NCBI RefSeq assembly: GCF_007559005.1
Contig: NZ_CP041763.1
Location: forward strand, 2,946,463 to 3,010,462
Source of the DNA: Gordonia zhaorongruii
GTDB taxonomy: Bacteria > Actinomycetota > Actinomycetes > Mycobacteriales > Mycobacteriaceae
Length of the DNA stretch: 64,000 nt
Direction: 5' to 3'
The position numbers and the translations under genes are program-made. The notes under the pieces are model-generated. The model was not told the origin of the DNA and did no database searches. It saw only the letters and a program-made list of their open reading frames with translations. Shown here one piece after another: positions 30,616 through 39,096 of the stretch (position 1 is its first letter; each line of letters starts with the position of its first letter).

Positions 30616-32082
30616 TCAGCGTTGCTCGTCCACGATCCCCGACATCGCGTCCATGTCCTCGAGGGACTTGCCCTTGGTCTCCTGGACGAACTTCGCCACG
30701 AATGCGAGCGAGAGCAGCGCGAACATCGTGTACAGGCCGTACGCGATGCCCAGGTTGAACGTCTTGAGACCCGGGAACGAGATCGTGACCAGCCAGTTGG
30801 TCGCCCACTGCCCTGCGGCTGCCAACGAGAGCGCGGCCGCCCGGAACCGGTTCGGGAACATCTCGCCGAGGAGCACCCAGACGATCGGCCCCCAGCTCAT
30901 ACCGAAGAACACGACGAACAGGTTCGCCGCGACGAGGGCAACGGGTCCAGCGATATCGCCGAGTTGCGGAGCACCGTCGACGACGGTCGAGGTGGCGAAG
31001 CACGCCGCCATCGTTCCCAGAGTGACGGTCATACCCGCCGAACCGACCAGCAGCAGCGGCTTGCGGCCCACCCGGTCGACGAGCGCGATCGCGATGATCG
31101 TGGTCAGCACGTTCACCACCGAGGTGAAGACGCTGATGGCGAACGACTGGCTCTCATCGAAGCCGGCCGCCTCCCAGAGGATGTTCGAGTAGTAGAAGAT
31201 CACGTTGATGCCGACGGCCTGCTGGAAGACCGACAGCAGCAGGCCCAGCCACACCACCGGGTACACGCCTCCGCTCGGGCGGATCATGTCCCGCCACGAC
31301 GACTTCTTCTCGGTCACCAGACTGGAGCGGATCCGTTCCACGGTGATCTCCAGATCGCGTTCGCCGAGCAGTCGCTCGAGGACGGCACGCGCCTCCGGGA
31401 GCCGCTGCTGCGAGATCAGGAACCGCGGCGACTCGGGAATCGTGTTCGCCAGGACCCCGTAGACGACGGCCGGAATCGCCATCGTCAGGAACATCCATCG
31501 CCAGGCCTCCCAGCCCAGCCACAGCTCCTCGCTCGCGCCGCCCGCGAGATGAGCGAGCAACCAGTCCACGAGCAGCGAGGCGAAGATGCCCAGAACGATC
31601 GCCATCTGCTGCAGCGAGCCGAGCCTGCCGCGCAGATGGGCGGGCGAGGTCTCGGCGATGTAAGCGGGCGCGATCACCGATGCGATACCCACACCCACAC
31701 CGCCGATCACCCGGAAGAAGACCAGCGTCCAGAGGTTGTCGATGAGGAGATCACCGAGTCCGGCACCGATGGCGCTGACCAAGAAGAACACCGCGGCGAT
31801 CTTCATCACGCGCAACCGGCCGATCCGGTCGGCTATGCGACCGGCGAGCATCGCACCGCCGGCCGCGCCCAGGAGCGCGGAGGCGACCGCGAATCCCAGA
31901 TAGAGGTCGCCGACGCCGAAATGATCCTTGATGGAGCTGACAGCACCGTTGATGACGGCGCTGTCGTAGCCGAACAGCAGTCCGCCGAGGGCTGCGACCG
32001 AAGCGATCCGGACGGCACCCTGCCCGGACTCACCACCGCCCTGAGCGGGCTCGACACCGGATACCGCACTGCCGTCAGCCAT
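30616..32082 (-). CDS. MFS sugar porter (SP family, 12 TM)
   Basis: A 488-aa sugar:proton symporter. It has GYDSAVINGAV (TM1), GRIADRIGRLRVM (motif A), PAYIAETSPAHLRGRLGSLQQ, IPESPRFLI after TM6, FQQAVGINVIFYYSNILWE (TM7 sugar site) and VDRVGRKPLLL, with QETKGKSLE at the end. This fits the XylE/GlcP/GalP group, so a hexose or pentose is likely. ATG 32082 has AGAGG eight bases upstream, while the ATG two codons before does not. It is divergent from murT. Confidence 0.9.
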   Translation of the reverse strand: MADGSAVSGVEPAQGGGESGQGAVRIASVAALGGLLFGYDSAVINGAVSSIKDHFGVGDLYLGFAVASALLGAAGGAMLAGRIADRIGRLRVMKIAAVFFLVSAIGAGLGDLLIDNLWTLVFFRVIGGVGVGIASVIAPAYIAETSPAHLRGRLGSLQQMAIVLGIFASLLVDWLLAHLAGGASEELWLGWEAWRWMFLTMAIPAVVYGVLANTIPESPRFLISQQRLPEARAVLERLLGERDLEITVERIRSSLVTEKKSSWRDMIRPSGGVYPVVWLGLLLSVFQQAVGINVIFYYSNILWEAAGFDESQSFAISVFTSVVNVLTTIIAIALVDRVGRKPLLLVGSAGMTVTLGTMAACFATSTVVDGAPQLGDIAGPVALVAANLFVVFFGMSWGPIVWVLLGEMFPNRFRAAALSLAAAGQWATNWLVTISFPGLKTFNLGIAYGLYTMFALLSLAFVAKFVQETKGKSLEDMDAMSGIVDEQR

Positions 32083-32190
32083 ATGCACAACCTCTGTATG
32101 TCACGTCGCGATCTGCGTGGGCAGAAACGTATCACCGCGACGGGGTCCCAGACTCACTGTCCGCCACCGCCGGTGTGGGAAACTTGTGGA

Positions 32191-33471
32191 ATGCCGCAAG
32201 CTTCCCGCCTGCCCGTCCGCACGCGAACCGCCTTGGCCGCCGCCGCATCCGCCCGTTGGGCTTCGCGTACCGCGGGCCGGGGCAAGGGATCGATGATCGG
32301 CGGGCTGATCGCCGAGAAGATCGACCCCCGCATCATGTCCCGCCTCGCGGCGGGGAAGCGGACCGCGCTCGTCACCGGAACCAACGGCAAGTCGACCACC
32401 ACGCGCATGACGGCGGCTGCCCTCGCCGGGCTCGGTGAGGTGGCGACCCAGGCCGACGGCGCCAATATGGACGCGGGCATCATCGCGACGCTGAGCCTGC
32501 ACCCGAAGGCGCGGCTGTGCGCCCTCGAGGTGGACGAACTCCACGTGCCGAGCGTCGCCGACAACACCGCTCCCGAGGTCCTCACCCTGCTGAATCTCTC
32601 CCGTGATCAGCTCGACCGCGTCGGCGAGATCAGCACGATCGAGAAGCGACTGCGCGACGCGGTCGACTCCCACCCGGAGACGACTGTCGTCGCCAACTGC
32701 GACGACGTGCTGGTCACCTCCGCGGCTTTCGACGGCCGCAACGTGGTGTGGGTCGCCGCAGGCGCCGCGTGGGTGGGCGACTCGATCGGCTGCCCACGAA
32801 CCGGTGAACCCATCGTCCGCAACGGGGACGACTGGTATTCCACTGGCGACGCGAACTTCCGCCGTCCTGCCCCGCAGTGGCGGTTCGACGACGAGAACGT
32901 TTACGGCCCCAACGGTTTCCAGGCGCCGATGCGACTCAAGGTGCCCGGCCGGGCCAACCGGGGGAACGCCGCACAGGCGATCGCCACGGCCGTCACGATG
33001 GGCGCGGACCCGGCAGCTGCCGTCCGTGCCGTCGAGACGGTCGGAAACGTTGCGGGGCGCTACGGAGTGCAGCGTCTCGGCGAGCACCGGGTACGCACCT
33101 TGCTCGCGAAGAATCCGGCCGGTTGGCAGGAAGCCCTGTCGATGGTCGACGACCAGGCGGACAGTCTCGTGATCGCCGTCAACGGACAGGTCCCCGATGG
33201 CGAGGACCTGTCGTGGCTGTGGGACGTGCGATTCGAGGCGTTCGAGAGCACCCGCGTGATCGCATCCGGCGAACGGGCGGCGGACCTGTCCGTGCGGCTC
33301 CTGTACGCGGGCGCTGAGCACACGGTGACCGATGACCCGTTCGCAGCGATCGAATCGTGTCCACCGGGACGCGTCGAGGTACTCGCGAACTACACCGCCT
33401 TCCGGGATCTCGCGATCGCGATGGAACGTGCCGGTGCGACGCCCGCAGACGACGAAGAGGATGTCCGATGA
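32191..33471 (+). CDS. murT: Lipid II isoglutaminyl synthase, MurT subunit
   Basis: A 426-aa Mur-ligase-like subunit that amidates D-Glu of lipid II together with GatD. The P-loop GTNGKSTTT is at 62-70, LEVDELHVPSV and NLSRDQLDR follow, and the DUF1727 C-terminal domain is intact. The zinc-ribbon position of MurT, normally two C-x2-C pairs, reads C201-x2-T204 and S217-x2-D220 here, so the ribbon has lost three of four ligands. The start ATG 32191 gives a hydrophobic basic N-terminus before the P-loop; frames upstream are open but unconserved in character. It overlaps gatD by four bases. Confidence 0.93.
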   Translation: MPQASRLPVRTRTALAAAASARWASRTAGRGKGSMIGGLIAEKIDPRIMSRLAAGKRTALVTGTNGKSTTTRMTAAALAGLGEVATQADGANMDAGIIATLSLHPKARLCALEVDELHVPSVADNTAPEVLTLLNLSRDQLDRVGEISTIEKRLRDAVDSHPETTVVANCDDVLVTSAAFDGRNVVWVAAGAAWVGDSIGCPRTGEPIVRNGDDWYSTGDANFRRPAPQWRFDDENVYGPNGFQAPMRLKVPGRANRGNAAQAIATAVTMGADPAAAVRAVETVGNVAGRYGVQRLGEHRVRTLLAKNPAGWQEALSMVDDQADSLVIAVNGQVPDGEDLSWLWDVRFEAFESTRVIASGERAADLSVRLLYAGAEHTVTDDPFAAIESCPPGRVEVLANYTAFRDLAIAMERAGATPADDEEDVR

Positions 33472-34181
33472 GCGAATCGACTGTTCGGATCGGCCTGGTC
33501 CTGCCCGATGTGATGGGCACCTACGGAGACGGCGGGAATGCGCTCATTCTGCGGCAACGGGCCCGGATGCGCGGCCTCGACGCCGAGATAGTCCCCATCA
33601 CCCTCGACGACGCCGTTCCGGATTCGCTCGACGTGTACACGTTGGGTGGGGCCGAGGATGCCGCCCAGCGCCTCGCGACCCGGCATCTGACCGACCACCC
33701 CGGTCTGCAGCGCGCGGCACAGGCGGGGCGCCCGGTGCTGGCGATCTGCGCCGCCATCCAGGTTCTCGGCCACTGGTACGAGACGTCGGCGGGCGAGCGC
33801 GTATCGGGTATCAGCATGTTCGACCTGACGACGGCGCCGCGTGAGTCCCGCGCCATCGGCGAACTCGTCACCACCCCGGTGATCGACGGATTGACCGAGC
33901 CCCTGTGCGGGTTCGAGAATCACCGCGGTGCGACGACTCTCGGTGCGGCCGCGAAACCACTCGGACGTGTCCGGCACGGTGTCGGGAACGGGGCGGCCGA
34001 CCGCGTGGAGGGGGTCGTCCAAGGCAGCGTCATCGGCACGTACATGCACGGACCGCTGCTCGCCCGCAACCCCGAACTGGCCGACTACCTGCTGGCACAG
34101 GCGACCGGAACGAATCTGGAGCCACTCGATCTTCCGCAGGTGGACCGCCTGCGGCGCGAGCGACTCGCGGCTGCCCGCTAG
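33468..34181 (+). CDS. gatD: Lipid II isoglutaminyl synthase, GatD glutaminase subunit
   Basis: A 237-aa class I glutamine amidotransferase (CobB/CobQ-like). The nucleophile is C94 in LAICAAIQVLG, the catalytic histidine is H194 in TYMHGPLLARNP, and GDGGNALIL near the N-terminus fits the family. It delivers ammonia to MurT for D-Glu to D-iGln conversion in lipid II. The start overlaps the murT stop (ATGA), as in staphylococci and mycobacteria. It corresponds to Rv3713. Confidence 0.94.
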   Translation: MSESTVRIGLVLPDVMGTYGDGGNALILRQRARMRGLDAEIVPITLDDAVPDSLDVYTLGGAEDAAQRLATRHLTDHPGLQRAAQAGRPVLAICAAIQVLGHWYETSAGERVSGISMFDLTTAPRESRAIGELVTTPVIDGLTEPLCGFENHRGATTLGAAAKPLGRVRHGVGNGAADRVEGVVQGSVIGTYMHGPLLARNPELADYLLAQATGTNLEPLDLPQVDRLRRERLAAAR

Positions 34182-34191
34182 CGCAGACGCC

Positions 34192-34761
34192 TCAGCCGAT
34201 CACCCGGCAGCGCGAACGCGTGCCGTCGACCGCGAACCAGCCCTCTTCGAACCTCTGCCATCGCGCCAGGTGCGCACGCTGACCCTCGCCGTCCCGTGCG
34301 ACGGTGCGTTCGAGCCGTTCCTCCTCGTTCGGCCCGTCGAGCCAGTAGGCGGCGGTCAGCCGGTCGGCGACGCTGCGGCGCGCCGACGTGACTCCCTCGA
34401 TGATCAGAATGGGCTGCCAGCGGGTCCAGACGGACGGCCCGACGTGCGGCGCACCGTCGACCCACACTCGCGGCCGGTACAGGTAATCGTGGTGCCGCTC
34501 GTAGGCGCGGATCACGTCCCGCTCCATCTCCGGCCACCAAGCTGCCGGGTCGTCCCACGTTGCGAAATCGTCGGTGCTGACCAGCACACTGCGCCGTCCA
34601 CGATCGGCGAGTGCCTGGACGAGTTCGGCCGCGAATGTGCTCTTACCCGCACCCGAGCATCCGTCGATCGCGACGATCCCCTCCGTGAGGCCGTCGCGTG
34701 CCGCGATCTCGTGGGCCTTCCGGCCCCAGGAAGCACCGTCGCCCGATGCGTCGAGAGTCAT
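34192..34761 (-). CDS. Uridine-kinase-like P-loop kinase
   Basis: A 189-aa NTPase with Walker A GCSGAGKST at 34-42, VLVSTDDFATWDDP (Walker B/substrate Asp as in uridine kinases and phosphoribulokinases) and a basic lid region REGEGQRAHLARW-like near the end. The substrate is unproven; uridine/cytidine or pantothenate-like compounds are possible. It starts three bases after the recR stop, so it is the last gene of ybaB-recR-kinase. It is convergent with gatD. Confidence 0.75.
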   Translation of the reverse strand: MTLDASGDGASWGRKAHEIAARDGLTEGIVAIDGCSGAGKSTFAAELVQALADRGRRSVLVSTDDFATWDDPAAWWPEMERDVIRAYERHHDYLYRPRVWVDGAPHVGPSVWTRWQPILIIEGVTSARRSVADRLTAAYWLDGPNEEERLERTVARDGEGQRAHLARWQRFEEGWFAVDGTRSRCRVIG

Positions 34762-34764
34762 CCG

Positions 34765-35376
34765 CTAGGCGAGGATGCGACGACCGGACAGGGCACGTCC
34801 GAGAGTCAGCTCGTCGGCGAATTCCAGGTCGCCGCCCATCGGCAATCCGGACGCCAAGCGGGTCACCGAGAGTCCCGGGAAGTCCTTGAGCATGCGCAGC
34901 AGGTACGTCGCGGTCGCCTCACCCTCGGTGTTCGGGTCGGTCGCCACGATGATCTCGCCGACCACCGAGCCGTCGGACTGCTCGGCCAGCCGCTTCAGCA
35001 GTTCGCGGATCCGCAACTGATCCGGCCCGATGCCCGACAACGGGTCCAGCGCGCCACCGAGCACGTGATAACGGCCGTCGAACTCCCGGGTGCGCTCGAT
35101 CGCGTAGATGTCCTTGGGTTCCTCGACGACGCAGATCTTGGTGCCGTCACGCCGGGCGTCCGAGCAGATCCGGCACAGGCGTTCCGCTGCGATGTTGCCG
35201 CACTCGTCGCAGAACGTCACGTCGTCGCGTACCTGACCGAGCGCTGCGATCAAGCGGTCGATCTCGGACTTCTCCCCTGCCAGCAGGTGGAAGGCGATGC
35301 GCTGCGCCCCCTTGGGCCCCAGCCCCGGAAGTTTCGAGAGCTGGTCGATCAGATCCTGGATGGGCCCTTCGTACAT
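34765..35376 (-). CDS. recR: Recombination mediator RecR
   Basis: A 203-aa RecR with N-terminal HhH ([20 protein letters not shown]), the Cys4 zinc finger C56-x2-C59-x8-C68-x2-C71, and a TOPRIM domain ([51 protein letters not shown]). It works with RecO/RecF to load RecA at gaps. It lies seven bases after ybaB, the standard pairing. Confidence 0.96.
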   Translation of the reverse strand: MYEGPIQDLIDQLSKLPGLGPKGAQRIAFHLLAGEKSEIDRLIAALGQVRDDVTFCDECGNIAAERLCRICSDARRDGTKICVVEEPKDIYAIERTREFDGRYHVLGGALDPLSGIGPDQLRIRELLKRLAEQSDGSVVGEIIVATDPNTEGEATATYLLRMLKDFPGLSVTRLASGLPMGGDLEFADELTLGRALSGRRILA

Positions 35377-35383
35377 GCGATGC

Positions 35384-35734
35384 TCAGCCCAGTCCCGGCA
35401 TTCCGTCCGCGAGCGGGCCCATCTTCTCCGCGGTGATCTCGTCGCGCCGGGTCGCCAGATCGGCGAGCGCTCCGACGATCAGATCCTGCAGAGTCTCGAC
35501 GTCTTCCGGGTCCACGACGTCGGGCACGATCTCGATTCCGGTGATCTCGCCGGTCCCCGAACCGGTCACCTTCACCAGGCCGTTCCCGGCCTGGCCGGTC
35601 ACCTCGGTGTTCGCGATCTCCTCCTGGGCCGCGGCCAGCTTGGTCTGCATCTCCTGCGCCTGTGCGAGGAGACCGGCCATCGGATTGTCTCCGTCGCCGC
35701 CGAACAGGGCACTGGGGTCGAATGCGTCAGTCAC
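35384..35734 (-). CDS. ybaB: Nucleoid-associated protein YbaB/EbfC
   Basis: A 116-aa DNA-binding protein. The helical [22 protein letters not shown] is followed by [18 protein letters not shown] and [26 protein letters not shown]. It begins with GTG 35734, which has TACTCT seven bases upstream and no Shine-Dalgarno. First gene of ybaB-recR-kinase. Confidence 0.95.
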   Translation of the reverse strand: MTDAFDPSALFGGDGDNPMAGLLAQAQEMQTKLAAAQEEIANTEVTGQAGNGLVKVTGSGTGEITGIEIVPDVVDPEDVETLQDLIVGALADLATRRDEITAEKMGPLADGMPGLG

Positions 35735-35741
35735 GCATCCC

Positions 35742-35747
35742 AGAGTA
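35742..35747 (-). promoter_or_regulatory. -10 element (TACTCT) for leaderless ybaB
   Basis: TACTCT with a 7-nt spacer to the GTG at 35734. It drives the ybaB-recR-kinase operon and starts only 11 bases from the stop of the upstream Imm10-like gene. Confidence 0.45.
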
Positions 35748-35757
35748 GTCGGTCCGC

Positions 35758-36087
35758 TCAGCGAAGGAGACGCTCGATGTGCCCGGCGAGTTCGTCGATC
35801 GACCCCTCGGCGTCGGTGACCACCTCGAATGACAGCACCTCGTCGCCGAACAGCCGTGCCGCATGCGGCGTGAGCGCGAACTCGAACCGATCACCGCGCC
35901 GACGCCACTGAGTGATCCCCCCGTAGACCGGTGCGCTCGCTCCGGTGGTGATGCAGTGCTCATCTGCGCGCGCGCCGCCGGGCAAGTCGCGCTGGACCTG
36001 CACGCAGGCGTCCGACTCCTCGTCCAGGAACACGACGGCCTCGCACCCCAGATCGGAATGCCGCTCGTATGTGCCGAAGATCGCCAT
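35758..36087 (-). CDS. Imm10-like small protein
   Basis: A 109-aa acidic protein. YGGITQWRRRGDRFEFALTP followed by hydrophobic VLSFEVVTDAEGSIDELAGHIERLL resembles the Imm10 family, whose members are predicted immunity proteins of polymorphic toxin systems. No toxin is adjacent, so either it is an orphan or the family here has another role. ATG 36087 is preferred to GTG 36132 because TAAGCT lies seven bases upstream of it. The family call is from the pattern only. Confidence 0.5.
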   Translation of the reverse strand: MAIFGTYERHSDLGCEAVVFLDEESDACVQVQRDLPGGARADEHCITTGASAPVYGGITQWRRRGDRFEFALTPHAARLFGDEVLSFEVVTDAEGSIDELAGHIERLLR

Positions 36088-36094
36088 CTGGTCC

Positions 36095-36100
36095 AGCTTA
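36095..36100 (-). promoter_or_regulatory. -10 element (TAAGCT) for the Imm10-like gene
   Basis: TAAGCT with a 7-nt spacer to ATG 36087. Confidence 0.4.
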
Positions 36101-36284
36101 GGCGCACCGAGTCCCGAGGTCGGGAGAGTCACCGATCGAGGCTCTGGATTCGCCGCGATCTCCTGCCGTCATACGGCATCCCTGACGGGCCTGCGGTCCA
36201 GTTGGTATGAACACCGATCACCTGTCCCGGAGAACCGTCCACCGCGGATCGTTGTGATCGGACCCGGTGACCGTCGCCCATCCG

Positions 36285-37178
36285 TCAGCCGCGCAGGCGC
36301 AATCCGTCGACGACCGCGGCGACGCGCGCTCGCCCTGGGGCGTCGAGGCCCCGCACGGGTCGAGGCAGCGAGTCGGCGGGAACCAGACCGAGATACTCGG
36401 CGATTGCGGCGGTGACCCGCAAGCTGCCGTGAGCGGCGAACAGCGACCAGAGCGGCTGGAGGCTCGCCGATTCCGCGATCGTCGCCGCATGGTCGCCCGA
36501 CAGTGCGGCGCGCGTGATGGCCTGGGCTTGAACGGGGAGGATGCCGGCGATGACGGAGTACCAGGCGTCGCATCCGGCGTTCAGCCCTGTCGCGGCAGCA
36601 CTGTCACCGGACACGCCGATGGTGACCCCCTTCGGGATGCGAGCGCGAATCGCTTGCACCCGGGCGGATGCGTCGGCGGGGCCGCTGGGGACGCCGGGAA
36701 TCTTGATCGATGCGACGTTCGGGAGCTCGGTGATGCGGGCGTAGAGGTCGTCGGAGAAGGTGACGTGGGTGGTGCCAGGGTTGTCGTAGACCACCAGCGG
36801 CACCGAAAGGCCTTTCGCGACGTCCTCGAACAGGCCGAAGACCTCATCGTCAGATAGCTTCTGATAGGTGACGGGAGCCAGCAGCACCCCGGCAGCGCCA
36901 GCTTCTTGCGCGTCGTCGGCGAGTGCCTGCACCAGTGAAGTGCGGAGCGCTCCGATACCGACCACCACCGGAACGTCGTCGGCGTTCTGCACGGCCGACC
37001 GCGCGACCCGGCGTCGCTCGTCACGATCGAAGTACATGTACGACCCGGTGGAACCGAGCGAGGTGATCGAGTCGACCCCGGCCGAGACGAGCCGCCCGAT
37101 CAAGCCTGTGTAGGCGGCCTCGTCGAAGGCGTCGTCGCGGAGCGGGGTGAGGGGGAAGGCGCTGAGGCCGGTGAACAT
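36285..37178 (-). CDS. DapA-family (dihydrodipicolinate synthase-like) aldolase/lyase
   Basis: A 297-aa TIM-barrel class I aldolase. SLGSTGSYMYF contains the GSTGS pyruvate-binding loop (42-46), Y131 is in VVYDNPGTT, and the Schiff-base lysine is K159 in ASIKIPG. The last part of the loop (YMY instead of the GE of DapA) and the lone location argue against lysine biosynthesis; a sugar-acid or hydroxyproline-type lyase is more likely. GGAG six bases before ATG 37178 supports the start. An IS6 remnant lies directly upstream and may have cut off a former operon. Confidence 0.8.
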   Translation of the reverse strand: MFTGLSAFPLTPLRDDAFDEAAYTGLIGRLVSAGVDSITSLGSTGSYMYFDRDERRRVARSAVQNADDVPVVVGIGALRTSLVQALADDAQEAGAAGVLLAPVTYQKLSDDEVFGLFEDVAKGLSVPLVVYDNPGTTHVTFSDDLYARITELPNVASIKIPGVPSGPADASARVQAIRARIPKGVTIGVSGDSAAATGLNAGCDAWYSVIAGILPVQAQAITRAALSGDHAATIAESASLQPLWSLFAAHGSLRVTAAIAEYLGLVPADSLPRPVRGLDAPGRARVAAVVDGLRLRG

Positions 37179-37209
37179 GATTACTCCGATCGGTGTGACG
37201 GCGGCGCGG

Positions 37210-37494
37210 TTAGTCGGCGGCGATCATCCGCGTGCCACGGTGACATTCGGGCCCAGCCGTGCGAGCTCGGTGGCGAGTTGGTCGACATGATTTCGGCACC
37301 AGCGACCATGGTGTCGAAAACCTCGTCGCCGGTAGCGCGGGCGATAGGTAAAAATCCGATGTTTGTCCATGCTTGGATATCGGGCAGTAGAGGCAGCACC
37401 AATTTCCGCCGACCTTGACATAGGTCTCGTCCATTCGCAATGAGCCCGGTCCGAACCAGCTGGTTCGCCGGTACCAGCGCGTCTGTCTGTCCAT
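37210..37494 (-). pseudogene. IS6-family transposase remnant
   Basis: Minus-strand text at about 37210-37440 contains RMDETYVKVGGNWCCLY followed by SKHGQTSDFYLSP, the DDE region of IS6/IS26-type transposases (usually DETYVKV-x-GKW-x-YLYRAVDxxGxTIDF). The N-terminal HTH, the later catalytic Asp and Glu, and terminal inverted repeats are not present. The frame breaks after SPALPATR, with the next pieces in other frames. The rest of 37179-37583 shows nothing else. Confidence 0.75.
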
Positions 37495-37583
37495 TTCGGA
37501 GGCGTATTCTTACACCCTCGATAGGTCGTGGAGTGATTCGACCGGGAGCGCGATCGATCTCCCAGCTTCCGCTCTCACACCTT

Positions 37584-38531
37584 TTACTCGGCGCCCAAAC
37601 GATCAATCGTCCGCTCACTGACGAACCGTCGTACCTCTCCGGTGAACGGGTCGGTGAACTCCACCGAGTGCGCGAGGAGCCGGAGCGGACGAGAGAAATC
37701 GCCGTGATCCGGAGCGACGATGAGCTCGCGGTCGACCTCCGGGTACAGCGGATCGTCGATGATCGGCGCACCCAGCTCCGCCATGTGCAAACGCAGTTGA
37801 TGCGTCCGCCCGGTCTGCGGTCGCAGTCGGTACATGCCGAGCCCGTCCGCCCCCGTGAACTCCAGGCCGATGTCGCTCACGGCGTTCACCTCGCCATCGA
37901 CGACGCGGGCACACAGGTCACCCGCCGTCTTCTCGATCCGGTTCGACACCCGAACACCGTCGGCGAGCGAGGACACCGCGGGTGCCAGCGCCCGGTACTC
38001 CTTCGTGACCTGCCGCTGCGCGAACAGATCCTGATACGCCCCGCGCACCTCGCGTCGCCGCGTGAAGATCAGGACGCCGGCCGTGAGCCGGTCCAGCCGG
38101 TGGACGGGCGCCACCTCGTCCCCGAACTCGCGGCGCATCCGGACCAGTGCGGTCTGCGCGACGTGCGAACCCCGGGGCATGGTCGCCAGGTAGTGCGGCT
38201 TGTCGACGACGAGCAGATCGTCGTCGACGTGCAGCACCGACACCTGGAACGGAACTGCGAACTCCTGGGGAAGGTCCCGGTACAGATACACCGGGGTGGG
38301 CCGGGTGACCGGGGCTTCCAGATCAACGGCACGCCCGTCTGAATCGACGATCTCGCCGGACTCGGCACGGGACCGGATGTCGTCGGCCGTCCAGCCTGCG
38401 AGCAGCGGCGCGAGCAGTAACGAGTCGAGCACCGACCGCGGCCCCGAGTCGGTGCGCAGCACCACCCGGGTCGCGTCGACGCCATCCCTCGCCGCGAGCG
38501 GCTTGATGCGGCGTCGACCCCTGCGACTCAT
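37584..38531 (-). CDS. RluA-family RNA pseudouridine synthase
   Basis: A 315-aa protein. The catalytic motif HRLDRLTAG places the nucleophile at D147. DDLLVVDKPHYLATMP, YRALAP, LRPQTGRTHQLRLHM and HIP-type ending blocks follow. It isomerises uridine in rRNA or tRNA; the exact site cannot be told from sequence. A GGGG-rich region precedes ATG 38531. It is not obviously in an operon with the SRPBCC gene 33 bases upstream. Confidence 0.9.
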   Translation of the reverse strand: MSRRGRRRIKPLAARDGVDATRVVLRTDSGPRSVLDSLLLAPLLAGWTADDIRSRAESGEIVDSDGRAVDLEAPVTRPTPVYLYRDLPQEFAVPFQVSVLHVDDDLLVVDKPHYLATMPRGSHVAQTALVRMRREFGDEVAPVHRLDRLTAGVLIFTRRREVRGAYQDLFAQRQVTKEYRALAPAVSSLADGVRVSNRIEKTAGDLCARVVDGEVNAVSDIGLEFTGADGLGMYRLRPQTGRTHQLRLHMAELGAPIIDDPLYPEVDRELIVAPDHGDFSRPLRLLAHSVEFTDPFTGEVRRFVSERTIDRLGAE

Positions 38532-38564
38532 CCGCCCCTGCCCCGAAGAATCACCTTCGTCCGG

Positions 38565-39002
38565 TCACTTCTCGAGTCGCGACTTCAGGTTGCCGAGCAT
38601 CTCGTCCTGGATTCGGTTCAGCCCCTTGGGGGCGAAGGTCTTCTCGAAGAATCCGCCGATGCCACCGGCACCGGTCCACGAGGTGACGGTTTCGACGCTC
38701 GAACCCGATCCTGCCTGCGACACCGTGTAGGTGGTGACCATCGAGGAGTTGCGGTCGGTCTCGGTGATCGTGCTGCCCGAGACGCTGACGTCGGCGAGCA
38801 CGTCACGCTGGCGCTTCTCGGTGGCCTGCAGAATCCAGTGCACGACGGTGCCCGCACCGTTGCCGCCTTCGTCCACGCGGTAGTCCCGGTAGTTCGCGGG
38901 CAGAATCTCCGGACGAACCTGCCGGTAATCGGCGAGTGCGGCGAGCACGGCCTCGGCGGATGCGGCGACCTGGACGGTGGTGGTTGCGGTGACCTGACCC
39001 AC
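38565..39002 (-). CDS. SRPBCC (START-like) family protein
   Basis: A 145-aa protein of the polyketide-cyclase/START fold, with TTTVQVAASAEAVLAALADYRQVRPEILPANYRDYRVDEGGNGAGTVVHW and an amphipathic C-terminal helix. It binds a hydrophobic ligand by family analogy and no enzyme role is proven. GAAGGAG nine bases before the GTG at 39002 supports the start. It is divergent from the FAD oxidoreductase, as Rv3718c is from Rv3719. Confidence 0.85.
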   Translation of the reverse strand: MGQVTATTTVQVAASAEAVLAALADYRQVRPEILPANYRDYRVDEGGNGAGTVVHWILQATEKRQRDVLADVSVSGSTITETDRNSSMVTTYTVSQAGSGSSVETVTSWTGAGGIGGFFEKTFAPKGLNRIQDEMLGNLKSRLEK

Positions 39003-39084
39003 GGTGAACTACTCCTTCACATGACGCGATGCCCGCGCTGGAAATGCGCGGGACCTTCGGCACCACCGTACTGCGGTTCGGCGC

Positions 39085-39090
39085 TACGGT
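39085..39090 (+). promoter_or_regulatory. -10 element (TACGGT) for the FAD oxidoreductase
   Basis: TACGGT, six bases, then GTG 39097; no Shine-Dalgarno. Suggests leaderless expression of the oxidoreductase-methyltransferase operon. Confidence 0.5.
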
Positions 39091-39096
39091 GGGAAT

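Noticed and set aside
30202..32190. N-terminal extension of the murT frame (about 660 codons)
   Set aside because: Antisense to the esterase and sugar porter; MurT homology begins at 32191.
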